A DNA stretch of 43,662 bases from NCBI GenBank assembly GCA_902489135.1, contig CABTYW010000008.1:1-43662 (forward strand), read 5' to 3'. Both the position numbers and the translations under genes were made by a program. The notes under the pieces were generated by a model. It did no database searches. It was not told where the DNA came from and worked only from the letters and a program-made list of their open reading frames with translations. Source of the DNA: an uncultured Synergistaceae bacterium (lineage in GTDB: Bacteria > Synergistota > Synergistia > Synergistales > Dethiosulfovibrionaceae). This document shows positions 26,303 through 35,519 of this stretch, piece after piece; the stretch's first letter is position 1; the number at the start of each line of letters is the position of its first letter.

Positions 26303-27973
26303 ATGAAGTCCGACATTGAAATTGCACAGGCCACATCCATGCTCCCCATTACTGAAGTAGCGAAAGCCGCCGGAATTGACGAAAAATATCTTGAACTGTA
26401 CGGCAGCAGCAAAGCCAAAATCGATTATGTCAACCTGCTGAAAAACACCAAACGTCCCGACGGCAAGCTGATCCTGGTCACGGCCATCACGCCGACGCCG
26501 GCGGGCGAGGGCAAGACCACCACCACCGTGGGATTGGCCGACGGCATGCGCAAAATCGGCAAGAACGTCATCGTGGCGCTGCGCGAGCCTTCCCTCGGCC
26601 CCGTTTTCGGCGTCAAGGGCGGCGCCGCCGGCGGCGGATACGCTCAGGTCGTGCCCATGGAAGAGATCAATCTCCACTTCACCGGAGACTTTCACGCCAT
26701 CGGCGCCGCCAACAATCTTCTGGCGGCCATGCTGGACAACCACATTCAGCAGGGCAACGCCCTTGACATCGACACCCGTCGCATCATCTGGCGCCGCTGC
26801 GTCGACATGAACGACCGACAGCTGCGCAACATTGTCTGCGGCTTGGGCGGCAAGGCCAACGGCGTACCGCGCGAGGACGGATACGACATCACCGTGGCTT
26901 CCGAAGTCATGGCCGTGTTCTGCCTCGCCTCGGGCATTGACGATCTCAAAGCCCGTCTGGGGCGCATCATCGTCGCTTACAGCCGCAGCGGCAAGCCCGT
27001 CACCGCAAGCGACCTGCACGCTCAGGGCGCCATGACGGCGCTGCTGGTGGACGCCATTAAGCCCAATCTGGTCCAGACGCTGGAGCACACGCCCGCTTTC
27101 ATTCACGGCGGTCCCTTCGCCAACATCGCCCATGGCTGCAACTCCATCATGGCGACCCGCATGGCTCTCAAACTCGGCGATTACGCCGTCACGGAGGCCG
27201 GCTTCGGCGCCGATCTGGGCGCCGAGAAGTTCCTCGACATCAAGTGCCGCTTCGCGGGACTGAAGCCCTCGGCGGTGGTCATCGTCGCTACGGTACGCGC
27301 CCTGAAGCACCACGGCGGCGTGGCCAAAGCCGACCTCAACACCGAAAATCTCGCGGCGCTGGAGAAGGGCCTTCCCAACCTGCTTCAGCACGTGGAGAAC
27401 ATCACCAAGGTCTACAAACTGCCCGCCGTGGTGGCCATCAACCGCTTCCCTGCCGACACCGAGGCGGAGCTGAAGCTCATTGCCGACAAATGTCATGAGC
27501 TGGGCGTCAACGTGGCGCTGTCCGAAGTTTGGGGCAAGGGCGGCGACGGCGGCGTCGAACTGGCCAAGGAGGTTGTCCGCCTCTGCGAGCAACCCAACGA
27601 CTTCACCTACGCCTATGACACCGACATGTCCATCGAAGAAAAACTGAACGCCATCGTGAAAAAGATCTATCGCGGCGACGGCGTGGTCCTGACGGCGGGT
27701 GCGCGCAAGCAGATGAAAGAGCTTCAGGAGCTGGGCTTCGACAAGCTGCCCATTTGTATGGCCAAGACGCAGTACAGTTTCTCCGACGATCCGAAGCTTC
27801 TCGGCGCTCCGCGCGGATTCGAAGTTACCGTGCGCAATCTCAAGGTCAGCGCCGGGGCGGGATTTATCGTGGCGCTGACGGGCGACATCATGACCATGCC
27901 CGGTCTGCCCAAGGTTCCCGCCGCAGAAAAAATCGACGTGGACTCCGAAGGAAAAATTTCCGGCCTGTTTTAA
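26303..27973 (+). CDS. fhs: Formate-tetrahydrofolate ligase
   Basis: 556 residues from ATG 26303, the standard length; MKSDIEIAQATSMLPITEVA is the usual start of the family. The frame is open for 45 further codons upstream, but those residues are not FTHFS-like and a promoter lies inside them. TPTPAGEGKTTTTVGLADGM is the ATP-binding P-loop region, and EPSLGPVFGVKGGAAGGGYAQV is the strongly conserved folate/formate site. The enzyme makes 10-formyl-THF from formate and ATP, or the reverse to gain ATP. It heads a C1-folate group with fchA and folD. No strong Shine-Dalgarno is seen (GAGG 12 nt upstream). Confidence 0.96.
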   Translation: MKSDIEIAQATSMLPITEVAKAAGIDEKYLELYGSSKAKIDYVNLLKNTKRPDGKLILVTAITPTPAGEGKTTTTVGLADGMRKIGKNVIVALREPSLGPVFGVKGGAAGGGYAQVVPMEEINLHFTGDFHAIGAANNLLAAMLDNHIQQGNALDIDTRRIIWRRCVDMNDRQLRNIVCGLGGKANGVPREDGYDITVASEVMAVFCLASGIDDLKARLGRIIVAYSRSGKPVTASDLHAQGAMTALLVDAIKPNLVQTLEHTPAFIHGGPFANIAHGCNSIMATRMALKLGDYAVTEAGFGADLGAEKFLDIKCRFAGLKPSAVVIVATVRALKHHGGVAKADLNTENLAALEKGLPNLLQHVENITKVYKLPAVVAINRFPADTEAELKLIADKCHELGVNVALSEVWGKGGDGGVELAKEVVRLCEQPNDFTYAYDTDMSIEEKLNAIVKKIYRGDGVVLTAGARKQMKELQELGFDKLPICMAKTQYSFSDDPKLLGAPRGFEVTVRNLKVSAGAGFIVALTGDIMTMPGLPKVPAAEKIDVDSEGKISGLF

Positions 27974-27981
27974 ATCTTCAT

Positions 27982-28020
27982 GAGCGCGGCGCGGTCATTG
28001 GCGGCCGCCCGCGCTCTTTT
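27982..28020 (+). terminator. Intrinsic terminator after fhs
   Basis: GAGCGCGG (27982-27989) pairs with CCGCGCTC (28009-28016), followed by TTTT. It lies 9 nt past the fhs stop, so transcription of the following genes may depend on read-through or another start. Confidence 0.6.
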
Positions 28021-28056
28021 CGCATTTCCATTTTTTCACGAGACGAGGTGCACGCC

Positions 28057-28521
28057 ATGGAAATTCTCGACGGAAAAGACTACCTGCCCCAGATTGACGC
28101 TCTCATCATCCAATACGCCAAAGAGCTGGAAAGAAATCTGGACTTTCAGGGAATTGACAAAGAACAGGGACATCTCGACCAAATCTATCTGCCGCCTCAC
28201 GGCCGAATTTTTGCGGCTGTCAGCGAAGCCGGCGAGGTCAAGGGCTGCGCCGCATGGAAACGTCTCAGCGACAAACGCTGCGAGATGAAACGGCTTTACG
28301 TTCGTCCCCAATGCCGCGGATGCCGTCTCGGGCGCGCTCTGGCCGAAAAAGTCATTGAGACCGCCGCGGACGAAGGGTACCGCGAGATGGTTCTGGACAT
28401 GCTGGGCTTTCACATGCGCCCCGCCATGGGGCTTTTCCGATCGCTGGGATTTGAGGAAATTCCGCCCTACTACGACAATCCCCTGCCCGACGCCATTTAT
28501 CTCAGTCTCAAGCTCAAATGA
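28057..28521 (+). CDS. GNAT-family N-acetyltransferase
   Basis: 154 residues; ATG 28057 follows GAGGTG at 28045-28050. An upstream open frame to 27754 overlaps fhs and is rejected. CEMKRLYVRPQCRGCRLGRAL is the acetyl-CoA pyrophosphate-binding motif A (R/Q-x-x-G-x-G/A type), and GFHMRPAMGLFRSLGFEEIPPYY is motif B. The family transfers acetyl groups to amines; no substrate can be predicted. It sits between fhs and fchA but has no known link to folate. Confidence 0.85.
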   Translation: MEILDGKDYLPQIDALIIQYAKELERNLDFQGIDKEQGHLDQIYLPPHGRIFAAVSEAGEVKGCAAWKRLSDKRCEMKRLYVRPQCRGCRLGRALAEKVIETAADEGYREMVLDMLGFHMRPAMGLFRSLGFEEIPPYYDNPLPDAIYLSLKLK

Positions 28522-28761
28522 CGCCCCTGCGGGCGGCCGCGCGCAGTTCATCGTCCGACGGCTCCGCCCCTTGAGGAAGGGACTCCCCGCTTCACCCCCA
28601 GGGAGGCGCCGCAAAAAGCGCGACCGGTCCGGCGTCGCAGACCGCGCACGGTCTGACGAGCGCTCCGCTTTCCATTGCGAGAACACACGCGGCCTTTTCA
28701 GCGGCACCGGGACTTTAGGAAACAGCGGTCATTTCGCCAACTATTGAACAAGGAGAACGAC

Positions 28762-29406
28762 ATGAAAATCACATCACAATCCTGCGCCGATTTTGTCGCC
28801 GTACTGGCCACCAAAGCACCGGTCCCCGGCGGCGGCGGAGCCTCGGCGCTGTGCGGCGCCATCGGCACGGCTCTGGGCAACATGGTCGGCAGTTTGACGG
28901 TGGGCAAGAAAAAATATGCCGCCGTCGAGGAAGAAATTAAAAATTATCAGACTCGCTGCGACGCGCTTCAGAAGGACTTCCTCGACCTGGTCGAGAAAGA
29001 CGCCGAAGTCTTTGCCCCTCTGGCCGCCGCCTACGGCATGCCCAGGGACACGGAAGAACAGCGCGCCGAAAAGGACCGCGTCATGGAAGCGGCGCTGAAG
29101 GCCGCCAGCGACGCGCCTCTACAGATCATGAGAAAATGCGGCGAAGCTTTGGAGCTGCTCGAACAGTTTGCCGCCAAGGGCTCGAAAATCGCCGTCAGCG
29201 ACGCCGGCGTCGGCGCCGCCCTCTGCAAAGCCGCCCTTTCGGGCGCCGCGCTGAACGTGTACATCAACACGCGAATGATGAAAAACAAAGAGTACGCCGC
29301 CCAGGCCAACTCTCAGGTTGACGCCTTGCTGAAAAAATACGGCGCCCTCGCCGACAAGATCTACGGTTCCGTCGCCGGGCAGCTTCACTCCGTCGCCGAC
29401 GCATAA
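28762..29406 (+). CDS. fchA: Methenyl-THF cyclohydrolase / cyclodeaminase family protein (FchA-type)
   Basis: 214 residues, all of it the FTCD_C fold; ATG 28762 with AAGGAGA 8 nt upstream. APVPGGGGASALCGAIGTAL and GSLTVGKKKY match stand-alone FchA proteins of acetogens and amino-acid-fermenting anaerobes. There, these hydrolyse 5,10-methenyl-THF to 10-formyl-THF. The alternative activity is formimidoyl-THF cyclodeaminase in histidine or purine fermentation. Its place directly before folD (21 nt gap) and after fhs favours the cyclohydrolase role, as does the altered FolD active site. The gene is complete. Confidence 0.83.
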   Translation: MKITSQSCADFVAVLATKAPVPGGGGASALCGAIGTALGNMVGSLTVGKKKYAAVEEEIKNYQTRCDALQKDFLDLVEKDAEVFAPLAAAYGMPRDTEEQRAEKDRVMEAALKAASDAPLQIMRKCGEALELLEQFAAKGSKIAVSDAGVGAALCKAALSGAALNVYINTRMMKNKEYAAQANSQVDALLKKYGALADKIYGSVAGQLHSVADA

Positions 29407-29427
29407 CCCCCGAAAGGAATGATTTCC

Positions 29428-30279
29428 ATGGCCCAGATCCTCAGCGGCAAAGAAGTCGCCGCGGCTTTGACCCTCCAACTGAAAGAAGAAACCCAAAAAT
29501 TGAAAACTTCGGGCGTGACGCCCTGCCTCGCCATCGTCCGCGTGGGCGAACGGGGCGACGATCTCGCTTACGAGCGCGGCGCCGTCAAGCGCTGCCAGTC
29601 CGTGGGCATCGACGTGAGACATTTTGTGCTGCCCGCCGACGCCTCGCAGGACGACCTGATGAAGACGGTGGAACAGGTCAATGCCGACCGCACCATCCAC
29701 GGCTGCCTGATTTTCATGCCGCTGCCCGCTCAGATGGACGAGGCGGCCGTTCGCGCCGCCCTTCTGCCCGAAAAGGACGCCGACGGCATCACGCCGGGCT
29801 CCCAGGTCGGCGTCTACACAGGACGCGACATCGGCTATCCTCCCTGCACTCCCGCCGCCTGTATGGAAATTCTGAAGTATTACAAGGTGGCGCTGAAGGG
29901 CGCGTCGGCCGTCGTCCTCGGGAGAAGCCTCGTGGTCGGACGCCCCCTCGCCATGATGCTGCTGCGCGAAAACGCCACCGTCACCCTGTGCCACAGCAAA
30001 ACCCGAGACATCGCTTCCGTGGCGCGCAAAGCCGACATTCTGGCCGCGGCCATGGGACGCGCCGGCGCAGTGTCCGCCGAATTCACAAACCCCGACCAGG
30101 TGATAATCGACGTGGGAATCAACGTCACCGCCGAGGGCAAACTCGCCGGCGACGTGACCGCCGAAGCCGCTCAAGCGGCAAAAGCCTGCACTCCCGTGCC
30201 CGGCGGCGTCGGCGCCGTGACCACCACCGTGCTGGCCAAACACGTCATCGAGGCCGCAAAGCTGTCGGCGAAGCGCTGA
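29428..30279 (+). CDS. folD: Methylene-THF dehydrogenase (FolD family) with altered catalytic lysine position
   Basis: 283 residues. ATG 29428 is chosen because AAAGGA lies 9 nt upstream; ATG 29419 abuts it. FolD landmarks are GCLIFMPLP, EKDADGITP, GRSLVVGRP (the NAD(P) site) and CTPVPGGVGAVTT. In the N-terminal active site E. coli FolD has Tyr50 and Lys54 in Y-x3-K; here the sequence is YERGAVKRC, so Tyr48 is kept but the Lys54 position is Ala52, with a lysine two residues later. That lysine is required for the cyclohydrolase reaction in studied enzymes, so this protein may be mainly a dehydrogenase. I recall this ERGA variant in some anaerobe FolD proteins, so it is likely a subfamily, not damage. 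Confidence 0.92.
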   Translation: MAQILSGKEVAAALTLQLKEETQKLKTSGVTPCLAIVRVGERGDDLAYERGAVKRCQSVGIDVRHFVLPADASQDDLMKTVEQVNADRTIHGCLIFMPLPAQMDEAAVRAALLPEKDADGITPGSQVGVYTGRDIGYPPCTPAACMEILKYYKVALKGASAVVLGRSLVVGRPLAMMLLRENATVTLCHSKTRDIASVARKADILAAAMGRAGAVSAEFTNPDQVIIDVGINVTAEGKLAGDVTAEAAQAAKACTPVPGGVGAVTTTVLAKHVIEAAKLSAKR

Positions 30280-30364
30280 ATTCCTTGTTCGCGGCGCTCG
30301 CTGAATCAGGCTGTTCATTGACCGCACCGGCGACTTTAACAAATCCTCGAAAGGAGCAATCGCC

Positions 30365-31123
30365 ATGAAAAGAAAACTCATCGGCATCGTTTTGATTTTT
30401 CTGGGAGTCATCATGGCGGCCGGAGCATGGCTTACGTATAGCGAAGCGCCGAAAGCGCAGGAAGAACTCAAATCCGCCGTCTTTCTCGAAAAACCGGTTG
30501 TTCTGCAGGAAAACGAAGGCAAGCTGGTGGTGTGCAGCGGCACCATGGAGATGACCGCGCCGGCGCGCGACAAAGATCTGGGGTTGTCCTTCCCCTCGCC
30601 GCGCGTCCGCCGTCGGACAGAGCAACGCAAAGTGGATGGCGACAAAAAGGAATGGGTTATCGTTCATGTGGACGGTTCCGACAGCGACAACCTCTACGGC
30701 CAAGCGAAGATCGGAGAGTTCGATCTGTCACCGAAACTGCTGAGGGTGCTGTCCACGCCGAAAAATTGCACGGAGTTCGACGGCGAAGAGCTTGAGCGTG
30801 CAGGACTTATGGCACGCAACCGTCTTGCCGAGAGGACCTATTTGTACGTTTTGGACAGCGACCCCCCGTCAAAATTCCAGCGTGGAATGCGCTGCTCCTA
30901 TGACATGTACGATTTAAAAAAGGCAGGTACAGTCACCGTAGTGGGCTTTCAAAAGGGGAGAGCGCTGTACCCCTCCAAACATTTCAGCTTCATGAAAGGC
31001 GCCCTCAACCGTGAAGAGTTTCTCAAGAAGCAAAAGAGAATGAGCCTCCTGGGCAACCTCATGCTGGGCATGATCGGCATATCTCTTCTCCTGGGAGGAA
31101 TTTTGACCATCCGAAAAAGCTGA
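30365..31123 (+). CDS. TMEM43-like membrane protein
   Basis: 252 residues; ATG 30365 with AAAGGAG at 30349-30355. One hydrophobic helix at residues 4-24 and another near 228-248 bracket a soluble middle part. The middle begins ENEGKLVVCSGTMEMT and continues DKDLGLSFPSPRVRRRTEQR, which resembles the TMEM43 family pattern (a Gly-Lys-Leu-Val start, then an Arg-rich segment leading to an acidic/aromatic one). Function in bacteria is unknown. It lies 85 nt after folD, possibly read through from that operon, and faces the Sel1-repeat gene across a terminator. The assignment is tentative. Confidence 0.55.
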   Translation: MKRKLIGIVLIFLGVIMAAGAWLTYSEAPKAQEELKSAVFLEKPVVLQENEGKLVVCSGTMEMTAPARDKDLGLSFPSPRVRRRTEQRKVDGDKKEWVIVHVDGSDSDNLYGQAKIGEFDLSPKLLRVLSTPKNCTEFDGEELERAGLMARNRLAERTYLYVLDSDPPSKFQRGMRCSYDMYDLKKAGTVTVVGFQKGRALYPSKHFSFMKGALNREEFLKKQKRMSLLGNLMLGMIGISLLLGGILTIRKS

Positions 31124-31401
31124 ATGAATTCCGAAGGCCCGGGAAGAAATCTCATCTCGCCCCCCCGGTGAGTTGCCAACCGAAATGAGGGCAGCAGCGG
31201 AATTTCTCCATTGGCGTTTGTGACGATCCGCCTCTTCTCCACAGAACAGGAGCACCAGCTCAACCGATCCTCCGCAATGCCTTTTGTCGGCAGCTTTCAT
31301 GCGCTCTGAAAAAACGACTGCATGACTTTTATCAGCCATATTCCCGCGGCAGAAAACTGAAAAAAGCGGACCTATCAACAGCCTGAATTTTCATCTTCAC
31401 C
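31124..31401. other. Non-coding stretch before a terminator
   Basis: No frame here has a ribosome-binding site or recognisable product. It contains a C7 run near 31160. Nothing else was seen up to the hairpin at 31402. Confidence 0.4.
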
Positions 31402-31449
31402 AAAGCGTCCCGCCGAAAGAGAAAAAATTCCCTTTCGGCGGGACGCTTT
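31402..31449. terminator. 18-bp perfect hairpin between convergent genes
   Basis: 31402-31419 (AAAGCGTCCCGCCGAAAG) pairs fully with 31432-31449 around a 12-nt loop. It lies between the TMEM43-like gene (+) and the Sel1-repeat gene (-). Confidence 0.75.
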
Positions 31450-31557
31450 CGTCTTGAAAAACTGCAATTGTCGGCTTAAACAGCATTTCCCGCTCGGGAA
31501 GCGGAAGTCCATTTCCCCCGGGTCGCTGAAAAGGTCGGAAAAACTTTCGCACGGGGC

Positions 31558-34095
31558 TTATTTTTTCGCCGGTCCCTTTTCTCTTCCTTCCGTCAAGCCT
31601 GCCCCGTGGGCGGACACATCAGGCGACAGCACCTTGTGGAGCTTTGCATCGAGCCGTTCCAGCGACTGCACCGCGCGATCACAGCCGGCATCGGCGGCCG
31701 TCTGATAGCATTCCCTCGCCCGCGCCACATCCTTGGCGACGCCGCGGCCTGCTTCGTAAGCACAGCCCAAATACCACGCCGCCAACGCATGGCCCTGCGC
31801 CGCGGCCTGCTCAAAACAGGATGCCGCGGCGGAAAGGTCGCTTTGGTCGCTATAACTGTACAGAAGCCCCAAGTTGAACTGCGCCGGAGCATAGCCGCTC
31901 TCGGCGGCCTTTTGAAGCCACCGGCATGCCGTGTCGTAACTGTATTTCACCTCTCTGCCTTCGGCGTAAAGAACTCCCAGCTCATTCTGTGCGGCGGCAT
32001 AGCCTTCCGCCGCCGCTTTCTCCAGCCACCCCAACCCCTGATCCTTTTGCCGTTCAATCCCCACGCCGCGAAGTTTCATCAGTCCCAGATTGTACTGCGC
32101 CTGCACGCTGCCATGTTCAGCAGCCGCCTGATACCACGCCGCCGCCTGCTTTGGATCTTTTTCAGTTCCCCGTCCCTCGGCGTACATGGCGGCGGCGTTG
32201 CACTGCGCCGCGGCGTTTCCCTGCCGAGCGGCTTCAAGATACCATTTCAGCGCTTCACCGAAATTTACGGGCACGTTGAATTCGCCGTGAGCCGCAATGG
32301 ACGCCATGCGCAGCTGCGAATCGGCGTTTCCTCCGCGGGCGGCGGCGCGATAGTGTTCAAGAGCTTGGGGGATGGCGTTTTTGCCCAGGCGCCCTTCCTC
32401 GCATATTTGACCCAAAGCATAGCGCGCGGGCATATAGCCCGATTTCGCCGCTTTTTCCACCAAACCGACAGCCTCTTTCACGTCACCGTCGTTCTTGGCG
32501 CTGTCAAGACGAAGGAGCCCCACGGCGCAGAGGGCCGCAGGATGGCCCTGATGAGCGGCCTCCATGTACCATTTGACGGCGCCTTCCATGTCGGGACTGC
32601 CGCGGCGGCCGTCGGCATAGCACTGTCCCAGGGCGTATTGGGCGTCCGCACAGCCCTGATCGGCGGCGAGACGATAAAATTTCATGGCTTCCTCAAAGCT
32701 TTCGTCGGTATCCTCCCGGCGCAGCATCTCGCCCAATCGATATTGAGCCTCCCGGTCGCCCTGAGCCGCGGCCAGTCGATAGAGCCGCTCGGCTTCGTCA
32801 AGGTCTTTGTCGAGAAAAATTCCCTGGACGTACAGGGAAGCCAGCGCCGTTTTGGCACCGCTCTCTCCCCGCCCGGCCGCCCGGCGAAGTTTTTCCACGC
32901 CCGAGGCCGGATTTTTCTCCGTTCCTCTGCCGAGAATTTCCATTCTTCCCTGATTGTACAGCGCTTCCGAACTGCCGGCCTCGGCACCGGCGGAGTACAG
33001 TCGATAGGCCTCTTCGAAGGATTGGGGCACGCCCAGTCCGATTTCCGTCAGCCGCGCCAGCTCGTTGTATCCGCTGCCGTCGTCGGCGTCGGCAGCCATT
33101 TTGTAGTACTGCGCCGCCCGAAGCGGATCTTTTTCTTCTTTCTGGCCGGTCTCGCAGGCCTTGCCCAACAGGACGAAGGCCTCGGGAGAACCGTGTTCGC
33201 CGGCCTTTTTCATCAGATCTTTTCCTTTTTTCAATTCTCCGCGCTGCAGTTCCATGCGCCCCAGTTCAAGGAGCGCCGGACCGTACATCTGTTTTGCCGC
33301 CGAGCGGAAGAGCAGTTCCGCCGAACCTTTTCTGCCGCGGCGCAGCTCAACGCATCCCGCGCAGTAGGAGGCCGTGACGTCGCCGTTTTGGGCGGCTTTT
33401 TTCAACAGCTTCAATCCCTCTTCGACGTCCAGATGGTTTCCCGGCCCGTCACACAGAGCGATGCCGAGAGTGGTCATGGCCCAGTTCTGCCCTTCTTTGG
33501 CGTTTTCCTTTAAATAGGTTTGGGCTTCGTCGTTTTTTCCCTGACTGCGGAGAAATTCGTAATAATCGCGGCAGGCCGCCGGAAGTTTTTTCTCCAGCGC
33601 CGCAGTTTTCAGCATGGTCAGGCCTTCGCCGGGTTCCTTCTCGCAGGAAGGATTGGATCTCAAATATTCGGCAAGCCCGTACATGGCGTAGGGTTCGCCG
33701 GCGGCGGCGGCCATGCGGTACATGCTCAGTCCCTTCTCCACGTCGGCTTCGCAGCCCGTGCCCGACAGATAGAGAAATCCCAGCGCCGTCATGCCCTGCG
33801 GCGAACCTTCTTCGGCAATTTTTTTGAAGCTTTCCGCCGCCGCCTCGTATTTTCGCTCGGCCCACGCCTGATAGCCCCGGGTGAGCTTTTCTTTGTCGAC
33901 GGGCGCCCCCTCTTTTTCGGCGCATGGGGACGCTTGAGCGCCCTCCTGCGGCGCGGGGCGGTCAGAGTGCACGTCGCCGCTGACGACACTGGTGAGCGGA
34001 GCGCTGCCCGCCTCTTTGCCGTCAAAGAGATAAAATCCGGCGGCGCACAAAACTGCGGCAGCCCCCAGCACAGCCAGCGGAGTCATTTTTTTCAT
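31558..34095 (-). CDS. Large Sel1-repeat (TPR-like) exported protein
   Basis: 845 residues from ATG 34095, with GAGGG upstream; the open frame runs on to 34701 but that part is antisense to the amidohydrolase. The N-terminus (MKK, then a hydrophobic core at about 6-24) is a signal peptide or membrane anchor, followed by a Pro/Glu-rich linker to about residue 65. The rest is roughly 20 tandem Sel1 units of about 36 residues with the A-x-x-x-Y/L-G-x-x-Y-x-x-G-x-G pattern, such as AQYNLGLMKLRGVGI and AQYALGQCYADGRRG. Sel1 arrays are protein-binding scaffolds, often at the envelope. No enzymatic domain. The partner is unknown. Confidence 0.85.
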   Translation of the reverse strand: MKKMTPLAVLGAAAVLCAAGFYLFDGKEAGSAPLTSVVSGDVHSDRPAPQEGAQASPCAEKEGAPVDKEKLTRGYQAWAERKYEAAAESFKKIAEEGSPQGMTALGFLYLSGTGCEADVEKGLSMYRMAAAAGEPYAMYGLAEYLRSNPSCEKEPGEGLTMLKTAALEKKLPAACRDYYEFLRSQGKNDEAQTYLKENAKEGQNWAMTTLGIALCDGPGNHLDVEEGLKLLKKAAQNGDVTASYCAGCVELRRGRKGSAELLFRSAAKQMYGPALLELGRMELQRGELKKGKDLMKKAGEHGSPEAFVLLGKACETGQKEEKDPLRAAQYYKMAADADDGSGYNELARLTEIGLGVPQSFEEAYRLYSAGAEAGSSEALYNQGRMEILGRGTEKNPASGVEKLRRAAGRGESGAKTALASLYVQGIFLDKDLDEAERLYRLAAAQGDREAQYRLGEMLRREDTDESFEEAMKFYRLAADQGCADAQYALGQCYADGRRGSPDMEGAVKWYMEAAHQGHPAALCAVGLLRLDSAKNDGDVKEAVGLVEKAAKSGYMPARYALGQICEEGRLGKNAIPQALEHYRAAARGGNADSQLRMASIAAHGEFNVPVNFGEALKWYLEAARQGNAAAQCNAAAMYAEGRGTEKDPKQAAAWYQAAAEHGSVQAQYNLGLMKLRGVGIERQKDQGLGWLEKAAAEGYAAAQNELGVLYAEGREVKYSYDTACRWLQKAAESGYAPAQFNLGLLYSYSDQSDLSAAASCFEQAAAQGHALAAWYLGCAYEAGRGVAKDVARARECYQTAADAGCDRAVQSLERLDAKLHKVLSPDVSAHGAGLTEGREKGPAKK

Positions 34096-34250
34096 GGGCA
34101 ATCCCTCTTTCTGTACAGGTTTCAGGACACGGAAGATCCGGACGCCTCGGGCGCCTTCATCATATTTTTTTATTTTACAACGTCCGCTTTTTCTTTTCAT
34201 CCGTATTTTCGCCGAATAACCGCCTTCGTTTGACGCGTCACAACGGCACA

Positions 34251-34278
34251 TAAAAAAAGAGACCGCTTTCGCGGTCTC
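34251..34278 (-). terminator. Intrinsic terminator of the amidohydrolase gene
   Basis: GAGACCGC (34259-34266) and GCGGTCTC (34271-34278) form a perfect 8-bp stem with loop TTTC. On the minus strand it is followed by TTTTTTTA. Confidence 0.8.
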
Positions 34279-34304
34279 CCGGTATGTTTCAGTTCTTCTT
34301 CGGT

Positions 34305-35474
34305 TCAGCGCCCCATGGCGTCGTATTCCACTTTTCCGTCGATCATGGTCATGACGGGGTGGGAGCGCGTATCCAGAGGATCGCCGTTCCACAGAACCAG
34401 ATCGGCGTCCTTGCCGGCGTCGATGGAGCCCACGCGCGACTCGATGCCCAGATGTTCGGCGGCGGAGAGGGTGACGCAGCGCAGGGCTTCGGCGTCGGTG
34501 AGTCCCGCGCGCGACGCCAGCGATGCCGACACGATCAGGCCGTAGAGAGGAATGACGGGATGGTCGGTGATGATGCAGGTATGTACGCCGCCGTGAGTCA
34601 GCTTGACGAGAGTCTCCCATCCCTGATTGCGCAGTTCGGGCTTCACGGCCACGCCGAAGGTGGGCCCCACGGCGGCCTTCACATGATGTTCGGCAAGCCA
34701 CGGCACGATGAACTGCCCTTCGGTGCAGTGTTCAATGGTGAAATCCAAGCCGAACTCCTCGGCGATGCGGATGGCGGTGCAGATATCGTCGGCGCGGTGG
34801 CTGTGGACGCTCAGCTTGATCTTGCGCTCAAGCACCAGGGCGATGGCCTCCAGGTCGAGATTGGTCTCGAAGGCCTCGTTGGCCTTGCGGTATTTTTTCT
34901 TCTCGAGGTAGTTTCGCGCGTCGGTCAGAGCCTTGCGCAGGATATAGGCGTTGCCCATGCGGGTGGTGGGCGTCTTGTAGCCGCGCTCTTTGTACACGCG
35001 GATGGGATTTTCGCCCAGGGCGGCTTTCATGCAGCTGGGTGACTTGACCAGCATGTCGTCCAGCACGCAGGCTTTTTTGAGCTTGATGATGGCACCCTGG
35101 CCGCCCATGACGTTGGCGCTGCCCGGGAGCGTCTGCACGGTGGTCACGCCGCCCTTTTCACGGGATTCGGCGACGTTTTTGTCGCGGGTGTAGATGGAAT
35201 CCTGTATTCTCATGGCTGCCGTCACCGGCATGGTCATGTCGTTGATGTCTTCCATGCCGTAAAGTTCCATCTCTTCGCTGGTGGTGATGTGAGTGTGAGC
35301 GTCCACAAGGCCGGGCGTCAGCGTCAAGCCGCGGGCGTCGATGACCTGGGCGTCGGCGGGAGAGCCGAGATGCCGGCCTACGCCGACGATCTTGGAGCCG
35401 TCCACGAGAACGGCGGCATCCTCCATGGGATCGCCCGAAACGGGCAGCACGCGCGCGTTAACAATGAGCTTCAT
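34305..35474 (-). CDS. Amidohydrolase of the imidazolonepropionase-like group
   Basis: 389 residues; ATG 35474 with GGAGGTTGA upstream at rather long spacing. Metal-site residues of the amidohydrolase superfamily are in order: LVDAHTHI (His-x-His), HSHRADD (His), EHCTEGQ (His) and TDHPVIP (Asp). The C-terminal GKDADLVLWNGDPLD closes the beta-sandwich domain. The group contains prolidase-like and imidazolonepropionase-like hydrolases of C-N bonds; the exact substrate is not predictable. No signal peptide, so cytoplasmic, consistent with use of imported peptides or amides. It is followed by a terminator. Confidence 0.87.
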   Translation of the reverse strand: MKLIVNARVLPVSGDPMEDAAVLVDGSKIVGVGRHLGSPADAQVIDARGLTLTPGLVDAHTHITTSEEMELYGMEDINDMTMPVTAAMRIQDSIYTRDKNVAESREKGGVTTVQTLPGSANVMGGQGAIIKLKKACVLDDMLVKSPSCMKAALGENPIRVYKERGYKTPTTRMGNAYILRKALTDARNYLEKKKYRKANEAFETNLDLEAIALVLERKIKLSVHSHRADDICTAIRIAEEFGLDFTIEHCTEGQFIVPWLAEHHVKAAVGPTFGVAVKPELRNQGWETLVKLTHGGVHTCIITDHPVIPLYGLIVSASLASRAGLTDAEALRCVTLSAAEHLGIESRVGSIDAGKDADLVLWNGDPLDTRSHPVMTMIDGKVEYDAMGR

Positions 35475-35519
35475 CTTTCAATCAACCTCCGAAAAGTTGG
35501 GGAAATAGGTGAGAACGCT

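Noticed and set aside
31606..33513. 635-codon open frame on the plus strand
   Set aside because: Mirror of the Sel1-repeat gene; its regularity comes from the repeats on the other strand.
34096..34701. N-terminal extension of the Sel1-repeat protein
   Set aside because: It runs antisense through the amidohydrolase gene and its terminator; a signal-like sequence and ribosome-binding site begin at 34095.
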